This document shows, in pieces, positions 40,416 to 52,803 of a DNA stretch of 64,000 bases. The notes under the pieces were generated by a model. The model had not been told where the DNA came from, ran no database searches, and worked only from the letters and a program-made list of their open reading frames with translations. The position numbers and the translations under genes were made by a program. The first letter of the stretch is position 1; every line of letters starts with the position of its first letter. The stretch is taken from NCBI RefSeq assembly GCF_000350225.1, contig NW_005179009.1:13713-77712 (forward strand), given 5' to 3'. Origin of the DNA: Chondrus crispus. Its lineage: Eukaryota > Rhodophyta > Florideophyceae > Gigartinales > Gigartinaceae.

Positions 40416-43400
40416 TATCTCCCTTCCGAGCGCTCTTGTACGCCGCTCCGCCATCGTATAATCTCCTCGCCGTTTCTCTCATAACCCTACACCGCCGTGT
40501 CCGGTAATCGGTGATAGTGCAAGAGCAAGACGGGCCTCATGTTTCCTTCATCCCCGAGCCATTCGAGTGGTGGTTTCAAACGCAAGCGCTACGGCGTGGG
40601 CTTTTCTTTCACTTCCCACGACCCTCTAGGTCTTCCTTCCATCACTCGATTACCCCCTGATTTTTTCACTTTGACTCATGCGCCCCATCACTGCTGTCGC
40701 TTTCTCTCATCGCCAATTTTCCTCCTCTTTTCCTCATGCGCCCCATCACTGCGTTCGCACCTTCTCCTTTCCACTTTCCTCCTCTTTGCAACCCCTTCGA
40801 AGACATCATCGGATACCTGCTACTTCTGTTGATTCGTAGTCCATGTAAACACGTAATTGCTGGGACGAACCAGTTCCCTGACAGGGAGTCTGTCCTTCTG
40901 CGAATCTCCAAACCAGTGAGCTACCTCGATCGACTTCTGTACCGACCACCCCGGGCCTGCATACACCAGTGTCGCATGTCTCCTCCACGTCGGGGAATAG
41001 GCGGCGCCCCCTCCTCAGTCTGTTTTGCACTTGTAGGTGGTCTTCATACTCGAGATCCTTTTTGCGAGTTTCACGAATGCGATCACGACTCGACCCACTT
41101 TTTCTTCCCCCCCCCCCCCCCCCCCCCTTTTTTTGCTTCGACGGCATCAATAAATTTCCTCGTTGAGGTCCGGCGGCGAGGGGTAAACGCTCCCTTAGGG
41201 AAAAAACTTCGTCATCGCTTTGGGGTAATAAATGATTCTTACAACCGGTGGTGACTCGTCCGGGGTTCTTTCGCTAGCAGCGAACTGTCTGACATTTTGG
41301 TTTCTCTGCTTGGGCTCGTTGACGGTGTCACTCCTCACAACCCTCCTGACCTTCTGCGCTCCTTACAAGCCGTTAGCCCTTTCCAAATTCTCCGTCCTTG
41401 CGGCGGACTGTGGGTCCCACTGCAGCACTCGTCGTCGACGTATGATGTGGGGTTGGCGTCGTGTCGCAGAGTCGTAGTTCATCCAAAAAGAAAAAGATAT
41501 ATGGAACGGGCAAAGGAGAGGATTTTTCCAAAGAAAACGAAAAATAACACGAGCGTGGTCAAAAGGAAGAGAGAGGGGCTCTCCCTCGTCGTTGTAGCTG
41601 GTCCCACTGTGGCAAAAGCAATAGGTGGGGGATGCGAAGCTCTTGACTCTGTTATGAATAATATGGTCACAAGTTTCCTCCGTAGATGGAGGGGGTTGTA
41701 TGAGACGACTTCTTCGAAGGTGAGCTCAAATTCTTCATTCCCAGCTTGATCCTCCCCGCACGCCGATTTCTCATCGTTTGGGCTGAGGAAACATCCCCTC
41801 TTTCGATCTCCTCACGCGTGGATCAATCCAGCGGCTGCTCCACCCGGATCGGGTGTCGTTTTCGTGATTGATGAACCCGCGTCGCGAGTCTCCAACGACC
41901 TCCTTCTACTCTCGCATCACTTACACGCCACATAGCATTCCTTCGACACTCCTTGACATTTTTTCACAGCGATCGCGACGTACATCTCTCAGGCTCTCCT
42001 GTAGCTTTGTATTGACAGTAGTCGACAATCATCGTTTCGACCAGGTACTCGGTCTCCTTCCTCGCTACTGGCGCACGCGGATGACGAGCGGGGGGAACAA
42101 CGTCGAAGGTGACGTCACCGTACAGGGGAATCAGAAACTCCCTCTGAGGGGGTTCCCTCCAAACATTTCACTTTTAGGCGGGTGCTGCTCCGGATGGTTT
42201 GTGGTGTCCCTTGCTGTACATACAAAAAAAACATAGCAGCGTCGAGGAATCGACAAAAGCTAATTAGGAAGGGTCTCCCCTCGAGTTGACCTTCAAAAGT
42301 GTTGGTCCAGTCTCCGGGGTGTGACCCGTGTGTCGCACGTCCGTTCATAACACGGTAGGAGAATTTCCTCGTCAGGCCGTCGGGGAGCCCGAGTATTCGT
42401 GGATCGCGTTAGAGCTTCTTACGTCGCCATTCCCCTTTTTTCTCTCTTCTCGATTACCCTCCTCTTTTGTCTTTGCTAATCCTGAGGGACTTGCAGATCG
42501 GGGTACATCGTACCGGTACACTGCGCCACGTCGTGTCGTCGACATCACAAACTAAAAAAATAAAAGCAAAAACAAAACAGAGATTGAAACAGAGCCCGAC
42601 TACACAACTGAAAAACAATCGGTTGACCTTCTTGATGACGGCGTCGACCATATTTTCGTCATCGACGTAGAGAAAAGAAAAGCAAATGATTCACTCACTC
42701 CGTGCAGTATAGGTCCGCTTGCGTTAACTCACGCACGTTTCCCAGACGTTCGTGCGACTGAACGACCGACGGCCGTCTCCCTGGCATGTACCTCGATCAT
42801 GCGATTCTCAATGAGTGACTTGCAGAGCGGCGTCCGCTGTACGGAGTCATGCTCCTGTCTTCACATCACAAATGAATAAAAGGAGGCAGAACAAAATAGA
42901 AACTGAAGGGATTGAAACACCCTAGGAAACAAACGACGGTCCGTCATGAGTCAGGGGGCGAGTCTCTTGCGCGCAGGGTACATGGGAAAGGAGTGAGGTC
43001 GATCAGTGTTGACCGGGCGACGGCTGCAACCTCGGTCAGCAGCCATCTTCGTAACTCCGGATCTGTAGTTGACAGTAATTCTTCTCCGCTCGACGAGCGT
43101 TAGTCCGTCGTTTTGTGGGGTGTAGTTAGCGTCCTGCCCGGGTGACCGGGCTTGAGTACGGATAGACTTCGGTGTTTGTATCGTCGGCTGTGGCCGGCGA
43201 CCACAAATCTGCGGCAACTCCGTTGGTTTCTTGATCTGAATTAAAATTTCGCGTCATCCCCTGTATCTCACTTCTGCTCGCGCACCACTTGTCCTTTGTC
43301 CACTCGTGAACAAACCTCAAAAAACACGTTCCTTTCAAATTATTACAAGCGGGTGTGGATCCCTGATCCAAGCGTTCCATCGCGTGTGCCTCACTGCAAC

Positions 43401-43600
43401 GCGTGATCATACGTAATTTGCGCAATGCCTCATCCAAGGATACAATTTTACTCCAATTCCTCGAAAACGCGTTGCGCGTCAGTGCTATTATGGGACGCGT
43501 TGCAAAAAAATGACTGCCAGTTTCCTCACGCTCTCATGTCTTCTATCTTCAACCGTCGCGGTCCGCCGCTTCTTCAAACTTCTGACTTCTTTGCTGGCTC
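40416..43600 (-). other. Long non-coding 3' part of the LTR element
   Basis: About 3.2 kb between the chromodomain end and the 3' LTR, with no recognisable protein. It carries a C run near 41108-41126, a tandem duplication of CTCATGCGCCCCATCACTGC near 40676 and 40735, and two related blocks about 320 bp apart near 42500 and 42830, each ending in ACATCACAAA followed by an AATAAAA-rich run. It may be a long 3' UTR of the element, or may hide an older, unrecognised insertion. Confidence 0.5.
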
Positions 43601-46600
43601 TCCTCTGCATTCTTTCTTGACAACAGCTATCCAAGTACCGCGTGCGCGACTTGCGCCGGCAGGAGCAACCGTTTCCTTCGGAAATACGTGACTGCTGTGC
43701 TACGAGGTAACTGCTCAATGGGCTCGCACGTCGCGTCCTCAGTGGTATACCCATACCATCTCAATTTGAGAATTAGTTTCTCCTTGTCGTAGCCGTGGTC
43801 CACGATCTTGTCGATCACATACTCCTGACTCTCGGTTCCTTCTTCCTGCGTGTCCAACTGTCGTTCCCCCTTCGGTAGAACCAGCGACTCATCCTCATCC
43901 TGCTCTTCCGAACCTCCTACATCTCTTGTAGATCGGGCGGGATGCCCGCAGCTTCCTGATTTATCAACGGTCCGTCATCCGTCCTTTCCTTTGCTTGCGC
44001 GGCGGGTTCTTCTGGTCCCCTACCTCGATTTATGAACTGTAGCGCTTGTCGTAGCCCGATTATCGGCGTGTGGTCCATGGGACTAGGGGCTAATTCGACT
44101 CTATCTCGCGACACGCGCTCTTCTTGGTCGCCTATTACAATGAGGACCGTATTCTCAGTTGACTTCTTCACTTGATACGGACCCGTAGCCACTTGTGCCA
44201 ACTTATGTTTCGGCTCGGTGGCCGTGCCTTGCGCTTTCCGAATGAATACGTATGATCCTGAAGGGATGTCATACCTCAGTTTGTGAAACCGTGCGTCAAA
44301 GTTTCGCTTGTAGCGCGCTTGCTCTTTCCGCAAGCTTTTATCAGCGCCTTTCATCAGGCTTTCCAACCACGACTGCCATTTCAGGTAGTACGCTCGATTC
44401 GAGCTAAATCCTTCCAAACTTGGCTGTGCTTGTAACGCAATGCTTCTCGGCGCCCGAGCTAACACCAGCTCGAAGGGCGCGATGTTCGTAATTCGATGAA
44501 CTTGCGTGTTGTATGCGAACGTCACAGCGTCGCTAAATAGGTCCCAGTCCTTGGGATGCTCTCCAACATATTTTCGCAACGCGGAAGTCAGCGTGCCGTT
44601 AAACCTCTCGACTTGGCCGTTGGGTTGCCGGTGGTACGTAGTCGTGAACACATTGCGTATGCCGAGAATTCGGCAGACGTTCTGAAAGAATCGGGTCGTG
44701 AACTGTGTTCAATTGTCGGAAAGCAGCTTGACCGGCGGTCCGTACACGAATACCCAATGGTGAACGAGGGCTTGTGCGATGTGCGCAGCTGAGATCTTCT
44801 TCAACGGTACGGTTCGTACCAGTTTGGAGTATCGGTCGCTGATCACGAGAATATACCGATTTCTTCGTTTAGTTGTAATTAGCTCGCCGAGTATGTCGAT
44901 GGCGACAAACTCCAGCGGAGCTTTGGGCGTGAACAGCTTCATTTCCTTCGTGTTTCCTCTAAACTTCACCCTTTCCCACGCACATGCGGCGCAATTCTTC
45001 GCGACTGCGTAGCAGTCTAGGGCCATCGTAGGCCAGTAAAAATATCTTTTCAATGTCTTGTAAAGTTTCCTGCCTCCAGGATATCATGCCAATTTTGGGT
45101 AATGGCTTAACCCAAGGACGCAGTCCTTTAATGATTGTGGTATTACCACTTGTACGAACTCTGCGGCAGTACGGCATAGAGTTCCTTCGAGTACCTCGGT
45201 CTCCGTTGTGAACGTGCGCGTTTTTCCCGCGTCCATTTCTTCTTTGATGCGGTTGCAGAAGGGGTCGACGGCTTGGCAAGCGCGAGCAATGCTCGCGAAT
45301 AAGCTCCTCCGGAGTGACAGCTTGGAAGTGATCGAGGCGATCAGAGGTGGGCCCCTCCTGAAGAACGAGGATGTCGTCGAGCCGTTCAAAATCTTCTTCG
45401 TCGTCTTCTGTAGCGCCGTCCGGTTCGGCCATAAAGCATGGGATTTCGTCGTCGATTTCGTCGACGGATTCCCCTGCTGTCCGTAATCTTGACAGGGCAT
45501 CAGCTTGGCTGTTAGCCTTGCCCTCCTTGTACTTGATTTCGAAATCAAATTCCGAGAGGCGGAGCCTCCATCGGATTAATCTCCTGCTGGGGTCGGTTAC
45601 GTTCATCAACCACCTCAATGAGGCATGGTCGGTATGCACAATGAAGTGCTCGCCATATACATATGGTCTTAGAGTCTGTACGGCCCAAATTACCGCTAGA
45701 CATTCTTTTTCTGATACAGAATAGTTTCTCTCCGCTGCGGCTAACGTTCTTGAAAACAACCCGATGGGTTTACGTTGCGCATCCGGATGCGTTTGAAATA
45801 ATGCAGCGCCGATTTGATAGTCGATTGCATCGGTGTCTACCGAGTATGGTAGGTCTTTCTTCGGCAGCGCCAACACCGGTGGCGCCAAGATAGCGTCTTT
45901 GAGCTTATGAAAAGCTTTTTCGCATGGTTCGTCGAATCCTTTCAACTAGAACGGTTGTCCTTTCTTCAGTAGTTGGTTTAGAGGATGCGCAATTTTCGCG
46001 TAATGAGGAACGAACCTGCGGTAGACATTGCAAAGTCCTTGGAAGCTTCTGAGCTGCGTCTGCGTTTGAGGGTACCTCACTTGTTCCAATGCGGCGGTTC
46101 GCGCGGCGTCCACTTCGACCGCACCTGGCCAAACGACGTGGCCCAGGTACTTGATCTTTTCGACGAAAAATTCGCACTTGCGAAGCTTGAGCTTCACACC
46201 TGCCTTCTCCAATACAGACAGTATTTCGTCAACGTGGACGACGTGCTCCTCCCAGGATTTCCTGAAGATGATGATATCATATAGATGTACCAGACAGCAT
46301 TTCCAACGGAACGGAGAGAGCAGGATATCCATGGCTCTCTGGAACGTCGCTGGCGCGTTGGTATGCCCGAAGGGCATTCTTGAGAATCGGTACAAACCTA
46401 AGTTACACGAAAATGCGGTTTTGTCGCGGTCGCTTTCGGGAATTGGCATCTGCCAGTACCCGGAGATGGCGTCTAACGCGGAGAAAATCTTGGTGTCACC
46501 AAGCGAGTCTAAACACTCATCCATGCGCGGCAGCGGGTACGTGTCCTTCACCGTCACTGCATTCAATCTTCCATAATCGACGCAGAAGCGCATTGAACCG

Positions 46601-48754
46601 TCCGGTTTCGGCACCAGCAACACGGGCGAAGCCCATTCTGACTGTGCCGGCTCAATTACTCCTGCCTCTAACATCTTCTGTACTTCTGCATCTTCTTTCT
46701 CGCGGGCCTTAGGCCCGGCCCGATACGGGGCTTGCGCAATTGGTCTTGTGTCCGGGACCAAGTCAATTCGGTGGACCGTGGTGTTAATTTCACCAAGGGT
46801 CCCATCCCACATGCGGGAATATTTCTTAAGCATCCGACGGAATCGCTCGCGTAGCCGGTCCGGGACGTGGCTCAGGTCGAGTTCATCCACCTCCGGCGGT
46901 GGAGGCTCGATCCGTCGTTCCGGCTTCGCAGTTGCCGACGCGGAGAGCACATCCAACCGTTCTTCTTGCGGATCTTCCGGGTCTTGCTCTGATGATAAAA
47001 ATTTAACGTCGCCCGTAGGCGACGGAGTAGAATTCGGAACTCCTTCCTTGGTTATCTCTTGTACTCCAATTACCTCACCAATGGTGGTTTTGGTTGCAAA
47101 CGCGGCTCTCGGATGCGGTAGAAGTTCGGCCACCACCTGGCCTTTTTGTAGGCTGACAGGGTACTTTCTAAAATTCGCAACGAGCAAACGGTATGGCATG
47201 TCCGGCTCAACCTGAACGACACCATTCGTGCTCACTAAGCCGTGTTTTTGATATAGCGTTGAGTACGGCTCGACTACGACTAAACCAGTCCTTTTCGAGG
47301 TGCATTCGACCACGCGTTGCGTCCCTGGCTCAATAGTCGTGGCCCTTGCCACCTTCACTCTGGGGGAAATTCGTTCTCCTTTTTTCTCTTCCTGGTGCTC
47401 TCCTGAGACCAGAGTCTTCTTTCCCTTTCTCGGCGAGAACTTCCTTATAATCGGAACCTCCGAGAAATCTGCCAACTACACAGTCTTCTTACGAGGATAG
47501 ATTGCTTCCACAAACCGATCACAGTAGTCCGCACCTAGAATTAGGGGGACTGCGAGTTTTCCGCAAACTATTAATTCGGCTGTGGCCACGAAACGTCCAA
47601 GTCTCACAGGCATTTTGAGTGTACCTAGAGTTCGGAGGGGCCTATTATTCGCATCGCTGATGTCTTGGGTCGGTCCGAAAGACACAAGAGTTTCCATTCC
47701 TGCGGGAAGCTCGGATCTCCGGATGAGATTAGGTCCCACGCCGGTGTCCAACACGGACAGTACACGGTAATCAATCCGACCGTTGGTCCAATATCCGCGA
47801 AGACTCTGTAGTCTTTCCTGGCAAGGACTAAAATCTCCTCGAGACATTCCCCGCGCTTGACCCTGTACCAAGGGCGTCGGACTTGCTCCAGCGGATCGTC
47901 CTTGCCTCTTCGCAGAATCTTCTTCACCCTAATGGGTCCTTTCGGTTTCTCGACGATTCCAACTGTCTTCTCGTCGTTGACTGCCTTCTTCGCTAAAAGC
48001 GGGGAACGGGACTGGGTCCCGGACATGGTTCGCCGGACACATGTCTTTCCTTTCGAATTATTTGAGATCCCCCCCTTAGTTTTCCTGTCGCTGCGGATTT
48101 CTTCTCCAGTCCGACGACGGCCCCGCGGCCGGCCTTCCTGATGTTCCGTTCTAACCTTCGGCAGAGGCACTCGGTGTGCTCGCCGTCTGCGATTCGAACC
48201 ATTGTTTTACCTTCAGGTAGCTTGTCGACGGAATTCCCAACCTCTCCATCGGGGAGAGCGCCTCGTAGTTCTTCAGAACTCGGTGCATCTCTCGGAACGA
48301 GAGCAAACACGTAGGCGATCCGTGCCCCTTCTCGTAGCAATGGTAGCATACGAGACCATGCTTCTTCGGAATGTACGGCGACCTTGGCTGTCCTCGGGCC
48401 GTCGTCCGGCCGGTCCAGCCCGGTCTTCTGAAAGCCGTACCCTTGTCTTCCTTCGTAATTCTTGGCGCTGGCGTGTGTCCGCGCTTCGAAACGATAACAA
48501 GGGATCCGTGGCCTCTGTATACGAGTCCGTCGTACACGTGGGCGTCTGTAGCGTAGACATCCCACTAGCCCTGTGCTCCTCGTCTCCATATTCCTCTGAG
48601 GGGTCATAAAAATCGCCCTCGGCGACCAATGCTCCTGCGTATCCATTTTCTTCCTGATCAACAGTACTAGGTCCTCTGGACGCCGACAGTGAGTCGGCCA
48701 AGTGGACAGCGCCGCGGGTTTTTCGCGTGGGGTGCGAAGGATTCTGCTTCCCCC

Positions 48755-49361
48755 TGTAGTAGAACGCGAAACGTGGTCACGTGCTAAAACAAGGGTCGTT
48801 GGTGAGATCGTGTACTACGTAGCTAGGGGAAAGTGGTAGAGGCTTTCGGGCGACTGTATAACCCGGGTGTGCTTGCGAACCACGGAGACTAGAAGCGAAC
48901 GACGCGGTGCTCTCGACCCAGCGGGGCTAACAAACGGCCAGCGAACCGTGCGCGCGAGCCGGGAGGCAACACGCGACGTGGTCACGAGAGTCGTAGGGCG
49001 CGAGCGAGGAGAACGAGAGAGCGTGAACGAGAAGAAGTTAGTTAGTACCGCGCAAATCCAAGAACGAGAGTGGCGTCCTTGGTCCTTTGTTGCTTGTCCC
49101 CAAACCCACCCGGCGCAAGCGCCAACGACACTATATACTGTACGAGATCGCGGTCGAGATGTAACGGCTAGAGCTCACGAGGTCGCGTCATAATACACAC
49201 GTGTACAAGCGCGGTAGTAGGTCCACGCGTGCGCGTGTCCAAAGCGAGCAAGGCTGGTGTAAATGGGCTTGGTACTGTACGTCGGGTACTTGAGTTATCT
49301 AGATACACGTGTACACGAGTAGCGCGAAAAGGGTACTACAGCGGCCCGGGTTTATACCACA
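48755..49361. mobile_element. Solo LTR nested in the chromovirus-type element
   Basis: 607 bp starting TGTAGTAGAACGCG and ending TTTATACCACA, flanked on both sides by CCCCC (48750-48754 and 49362-49366). It lies between the gag body and the zinc-knuckle region and has no coding content. Its ends resemble those of the solo LTR at 26951-27528. The homopolymer target duplication is weaker evidence than a mixed one. Confidence 0.7.
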
Positions 49362-51059
49362 CCCCCCATCCTTAGCGTCGCTGGCGCTTGGATGGTGACT
49401 CTTCTAGTCTTCCTCTTCTTGGCGCGGCTCGCCGAGCCATGCGCCTTCGCGTAATTAACTATTCTCAAAACGAATCGTCCCGATGGTCTTGTCGGTATTG
49501 AGATACCATCGTCTTGATACTCGAATCGAGTCCTTCAATAAACATCGTCATTTGTTCTTCCATCGAATATACGTTTCCACATCGATTGCTCGCGTCTGTC
49601 AAACGGATATAAAACTCCATCTCGTCTTCAGGCGGTAGCTGCTGTACTTCTCGTAAAGCGAGTACGGCTTGGCGGATTGCCTCATCGGTGGCGGTGCTTC
49701 GCAATAGCCACTGTACGGCCTCCGGCCAGACGGATATTTTTCCATGGTGGGACCCCGCTGTTTGTGACACCGACGTGTACTGTCTCAGGGCCATTCCGCT
49801 GAGAAACTCCGGTAGCAAGCGGATCGCTTGGCCTTCGTTCATCTCCTGGGTGTCGAATTCTTGGAATATCTTAGCTAAAAAGTCTAGAACTAATACGCCA
49901 TCATCTCCTGTGAACGTATTGTCTCTCTTCACCTTTGGTGGTATGTCTCTTCTGATCTTTCGCACGGCGGTCCGCCGCTTCCTCGACAAATGTGTCTGCG
50001 GGTTCTGCAGGCGGTACGTCCTGCACCAAAGCAACTTCTTGAAGAGGTGGTTGGTCGGATTGAATTCCTCCAACTCCTCCCATCGCGGTCCGCGCCGCGT
50101 CGCGATTTCTTCTGGCTCCGCTTCCTTGTCTCTCCACAAAGTGGACGAAGTGACTCCGCCTCTTTTGGAGCTCTCCTTATTTGACGAAATGGCATTCCCT
50201 TCTTTCGATCTTCGGTCGGAATTTCTTGAATGGTTCGACAAGCCGTCGCCACCATTTCCTTCTGAAACATTCGACTCCGAATTTGAGTCGCAATTTTCGC
50301 GGTCGTCACTACAGTGACTTTTCTTCTTCTTTCGGCCTTTGGCCGACCTGGGGCTCTTCCACTTGGAGTTCCAGATCCGGACTGACTTGTCCTTCTTTGT
50401 TGGACTGTCGACGTCTTCTCTGTCGGAGAGCGGTTCCGCGTCCAAACATGGTTCGCTCCGGCCCGCAGCTTGCTCAAGGTCCTTGAGTCGCCGCGAAGCG
50501 CGGTAGAACCGGTCGTCGATGCTGTCCCTTGTCTTGGCCAGCGTTTCCAGGGCCTGATTCGCGTCTCGCCGCGCTTCTTTCGCGGCGAGCTTTAGCGAAC
50601 TCAGCACTTCCGGATCTCGGCCCGGGGAGGCATCGGTGCTTAAATTCTCAACGAGAACCACACGGGCTGTCTCTTCAAACGCAGCGTGGAACTCGGATTT
50701 TAGCAACTCCTGTTGCTTCTGAAAAATGCCCAGATGTTCGTCGAACTTGCTCTTCGTCTCCTGACGAATTTCCTGGCTCAAGTTCTCGAACTTCTCTTCC
50801 AGGCCATTTTTCTCAACGGCTGTCCCCGAAGGGGACTCTTCTGCAACTGGATCAGTAGCCAAATTTCCTTGGCTTCGTGTACGAGGTCCTCGCGGAATCC
50901 TCGACTCTTGAGCTGATCCAGCTCTTCTGACCCCAGGACCGACGTCCTTGGGTTGGCTTCATGCCATGGTCAGCTCTTAATAAACGAGACCTATCGAACT
51001 AATTTACCTATTTCCGACTTCTGATTTCAGTTCCAGATTCTAGGTGGGGAGACCACTTA

Positions 51060-52803
51060 TGTAGTGCAATGTGCCTGTCAGGCCGGAGCCAGGGTCCAAC
51101 GGTCCAGCAACAACACAACCAACAAACAACAACCAACAAGAGTAGTCGACGGCACAGCCCTACGGAGTGTCCGATTCTCCCTTTCTCTCTAAGTGGGTTT
51201 GCGGCCCACAGTAGCTCAAGTCCCAGATAGGGGGGGCAAAAGGAAGATGCCCGGCCCGGGACGAATGGTGGGAGAGTTTTGTATGTGGCATAATTGCCAA
51301 CGACTACTGTATACATTAGATTTGCAATTAGATCTAGATCTCGCTGTAAGGTACGGACCTTACAGCGTGCGCGCGCGCTTATCTTAAAGCGCGCCCGCCC
51401 GCACACGTGTACGACCCGTGTGCTGTCAGCCCGATGGCTGACAGTATTACAGTGCTGGACAACCCGCACTGGTATAGTAGCACGGTACTGTAATATAGTA
51501 TGATAACTTCGATCTGTATATTAAATAGAAGGAAGGGCGCCGGCGGAGAGAGGACCAAGGTAGCTTGGACACGATCCACGACCGTGGGGCAACCCTCCAG
51601 CTTACTCTAACTAGCGCGACACCTTCGCGTGCCTTTTAGTTAGGGATCGGCACGGGTCGGGTTGCGCGACACGCGACCAAGCCGGGATCCGCCTCCGCCC
51701 GTCAGGGCTGGTACGTCACCCAGCGCTGCTCCGGGGCGTCGAGGCGTCGATCCGCTCGTGCGTGCGCGCGACCTACCCCGACCCGCTCTACCACACTGCT
51801 ACCGGGCCCGTACCCGGTTCCGTGAGCAGGAGGAGTCCCCCGTCTTCCGCAGATCAAGGGTCACCGTCGGACTGTTAGCTACACCCCTCCGCCGCTGGGG
51901 GTGTTTATGCTACATTGCACAGGCAGCTGCTCGGCGAGTTCGGGGCGGTGATTAAAAAGCCGGTCCCGATGGGTCGTAAAGCCAATGCTCGCGGAGCGCC
52001 TGGTACACCTTATACCCTTGATAAGGTCTTCGTCGGGGGCGTCGCAACGCAGCCCGACCGAAATTAGCAAACACGTAGCAGCGCTACACCTCCGTACTGC
52101 CCGATGGCAAAGTACCAACACCGGAACGGTCGCAACTTGTATCCGATGGAACCGACACTGTCCTGTATACACAACAGGACCTTCGAGGGAGACGTCGTCG
52201 CAACAGCCTCCGTCGGGGGACGTAAACAAGTAGCAGCGCTACACTCACGGGTCGCCAGATGGCTAAGACACCTACACCGGTCCGGTTGCAACCAAAGCCG
52301 ATAGCACCAACAACAAACAAAAGAACCAACACAAGAGCCCGATGACTCCAGTCGTCACAATGCAGATCTCAATCAGGCACTGTGAAACCAACACAAGACA
52401 AGGGAATAGAAATAGAGATAGAAATAGAAATGGATAGGTGAAATAAAGGAAAACGAAAGGGAACCCCCGAGCGCAAAGGATAACGTAATCTGTGGTAAAA
52501 GGGAGCGTCTTGGGAAAGACGGACTTCGACCAAGGCGATATTCAACTCTGGCAACTCGGGTTACCTTTACTGACTTGGTCGTCAGAGGGTTAAGGTATAT
52601 ATAGCCCCGCCGGAGCCACTACAGTAGCTCTCGGCGCTAAATCCTAGATCTAATCTAATGTTAAATAACTAATATGCAACTAATTGAAATTAATAATTAA
52701 AATAATAAAGTGAAATAATTTTCATGTCATCCCCCCAATTTGTCATACCCCTCAATTCCTTTTCTTTTCATCCCCTCACGGTGTAGTCGATTATTGCACT
52801 ACA
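51060..52803 (-). repeat. 5' LTR of the chromovirus-type element, with nested solo LTR
   Basis: Same TGTAGTGCAAT...ATTGCACTACA ends as the 3' LTR. It is 1,744 bp because a 631 bp solo LTR is inserted. The primer-binding site next to its inner edge identifies it as the 5' LTR of the leftward element. Confidence 0.87.
51284..51914. mobile_element. Solo LTR nested in the 5' LTR
   Basis: 631 bp with ends TGTGGCATAA...TTATGCTACA, absent from the sister LTR at 39305-40415. It is flanked by TTGTA (51279-51283) and TTGCA (51915-51919), a 5 bp target duplication with one difference; the empty site in the sister LTR reads TTGTA. The inside is GC-rich with short inverted repeats and has no coding content. 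Confidence 0.83.

Larger units (their letters stand above)
39305..52803 (-). mobile_element. Ty3/gypsy chromovirus-type LTR element, broken
   Basis: A fossil LTR retroelement of about 13.5 kb reading leftward. It has a 5' LTR at 51060-52803. A primer-binding site beginning TGG lies about 4 bases inside it (near 51038-51055). Gag is at roughly 49.5-50.9 kb with a CCHC zinc knuckle near 48.3 kb. Protease is near 47.6 kb, reverse transcriptase about 46-47 kb, RNase H about 45.5 kb, integrase about 44-45 kb and an integrase-end chromodomain near 43.7 kb. A purine tract GGAAGGGAGA abuts the 3' LTR at 39305-40415. The chromodomain places it in the chromovirus group. Coding parts are clearly broken, with about half a dozen or more breaks, and two solo LTRs have inserted in it. 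The two LTRs differ by only a few percent outside the nested insertion, suggesting a fairly recent arrival. No matching target duplication flanks it. Confidence 0.88.

Noticed and set aside
51338-51380. Hairpin sequence near GTAAGGTACGGACCTTAC as a possible RNA gene
   Set aside because: It lies inside a solo LTR with matching ends and target duplication, so it is explained as part of that element.
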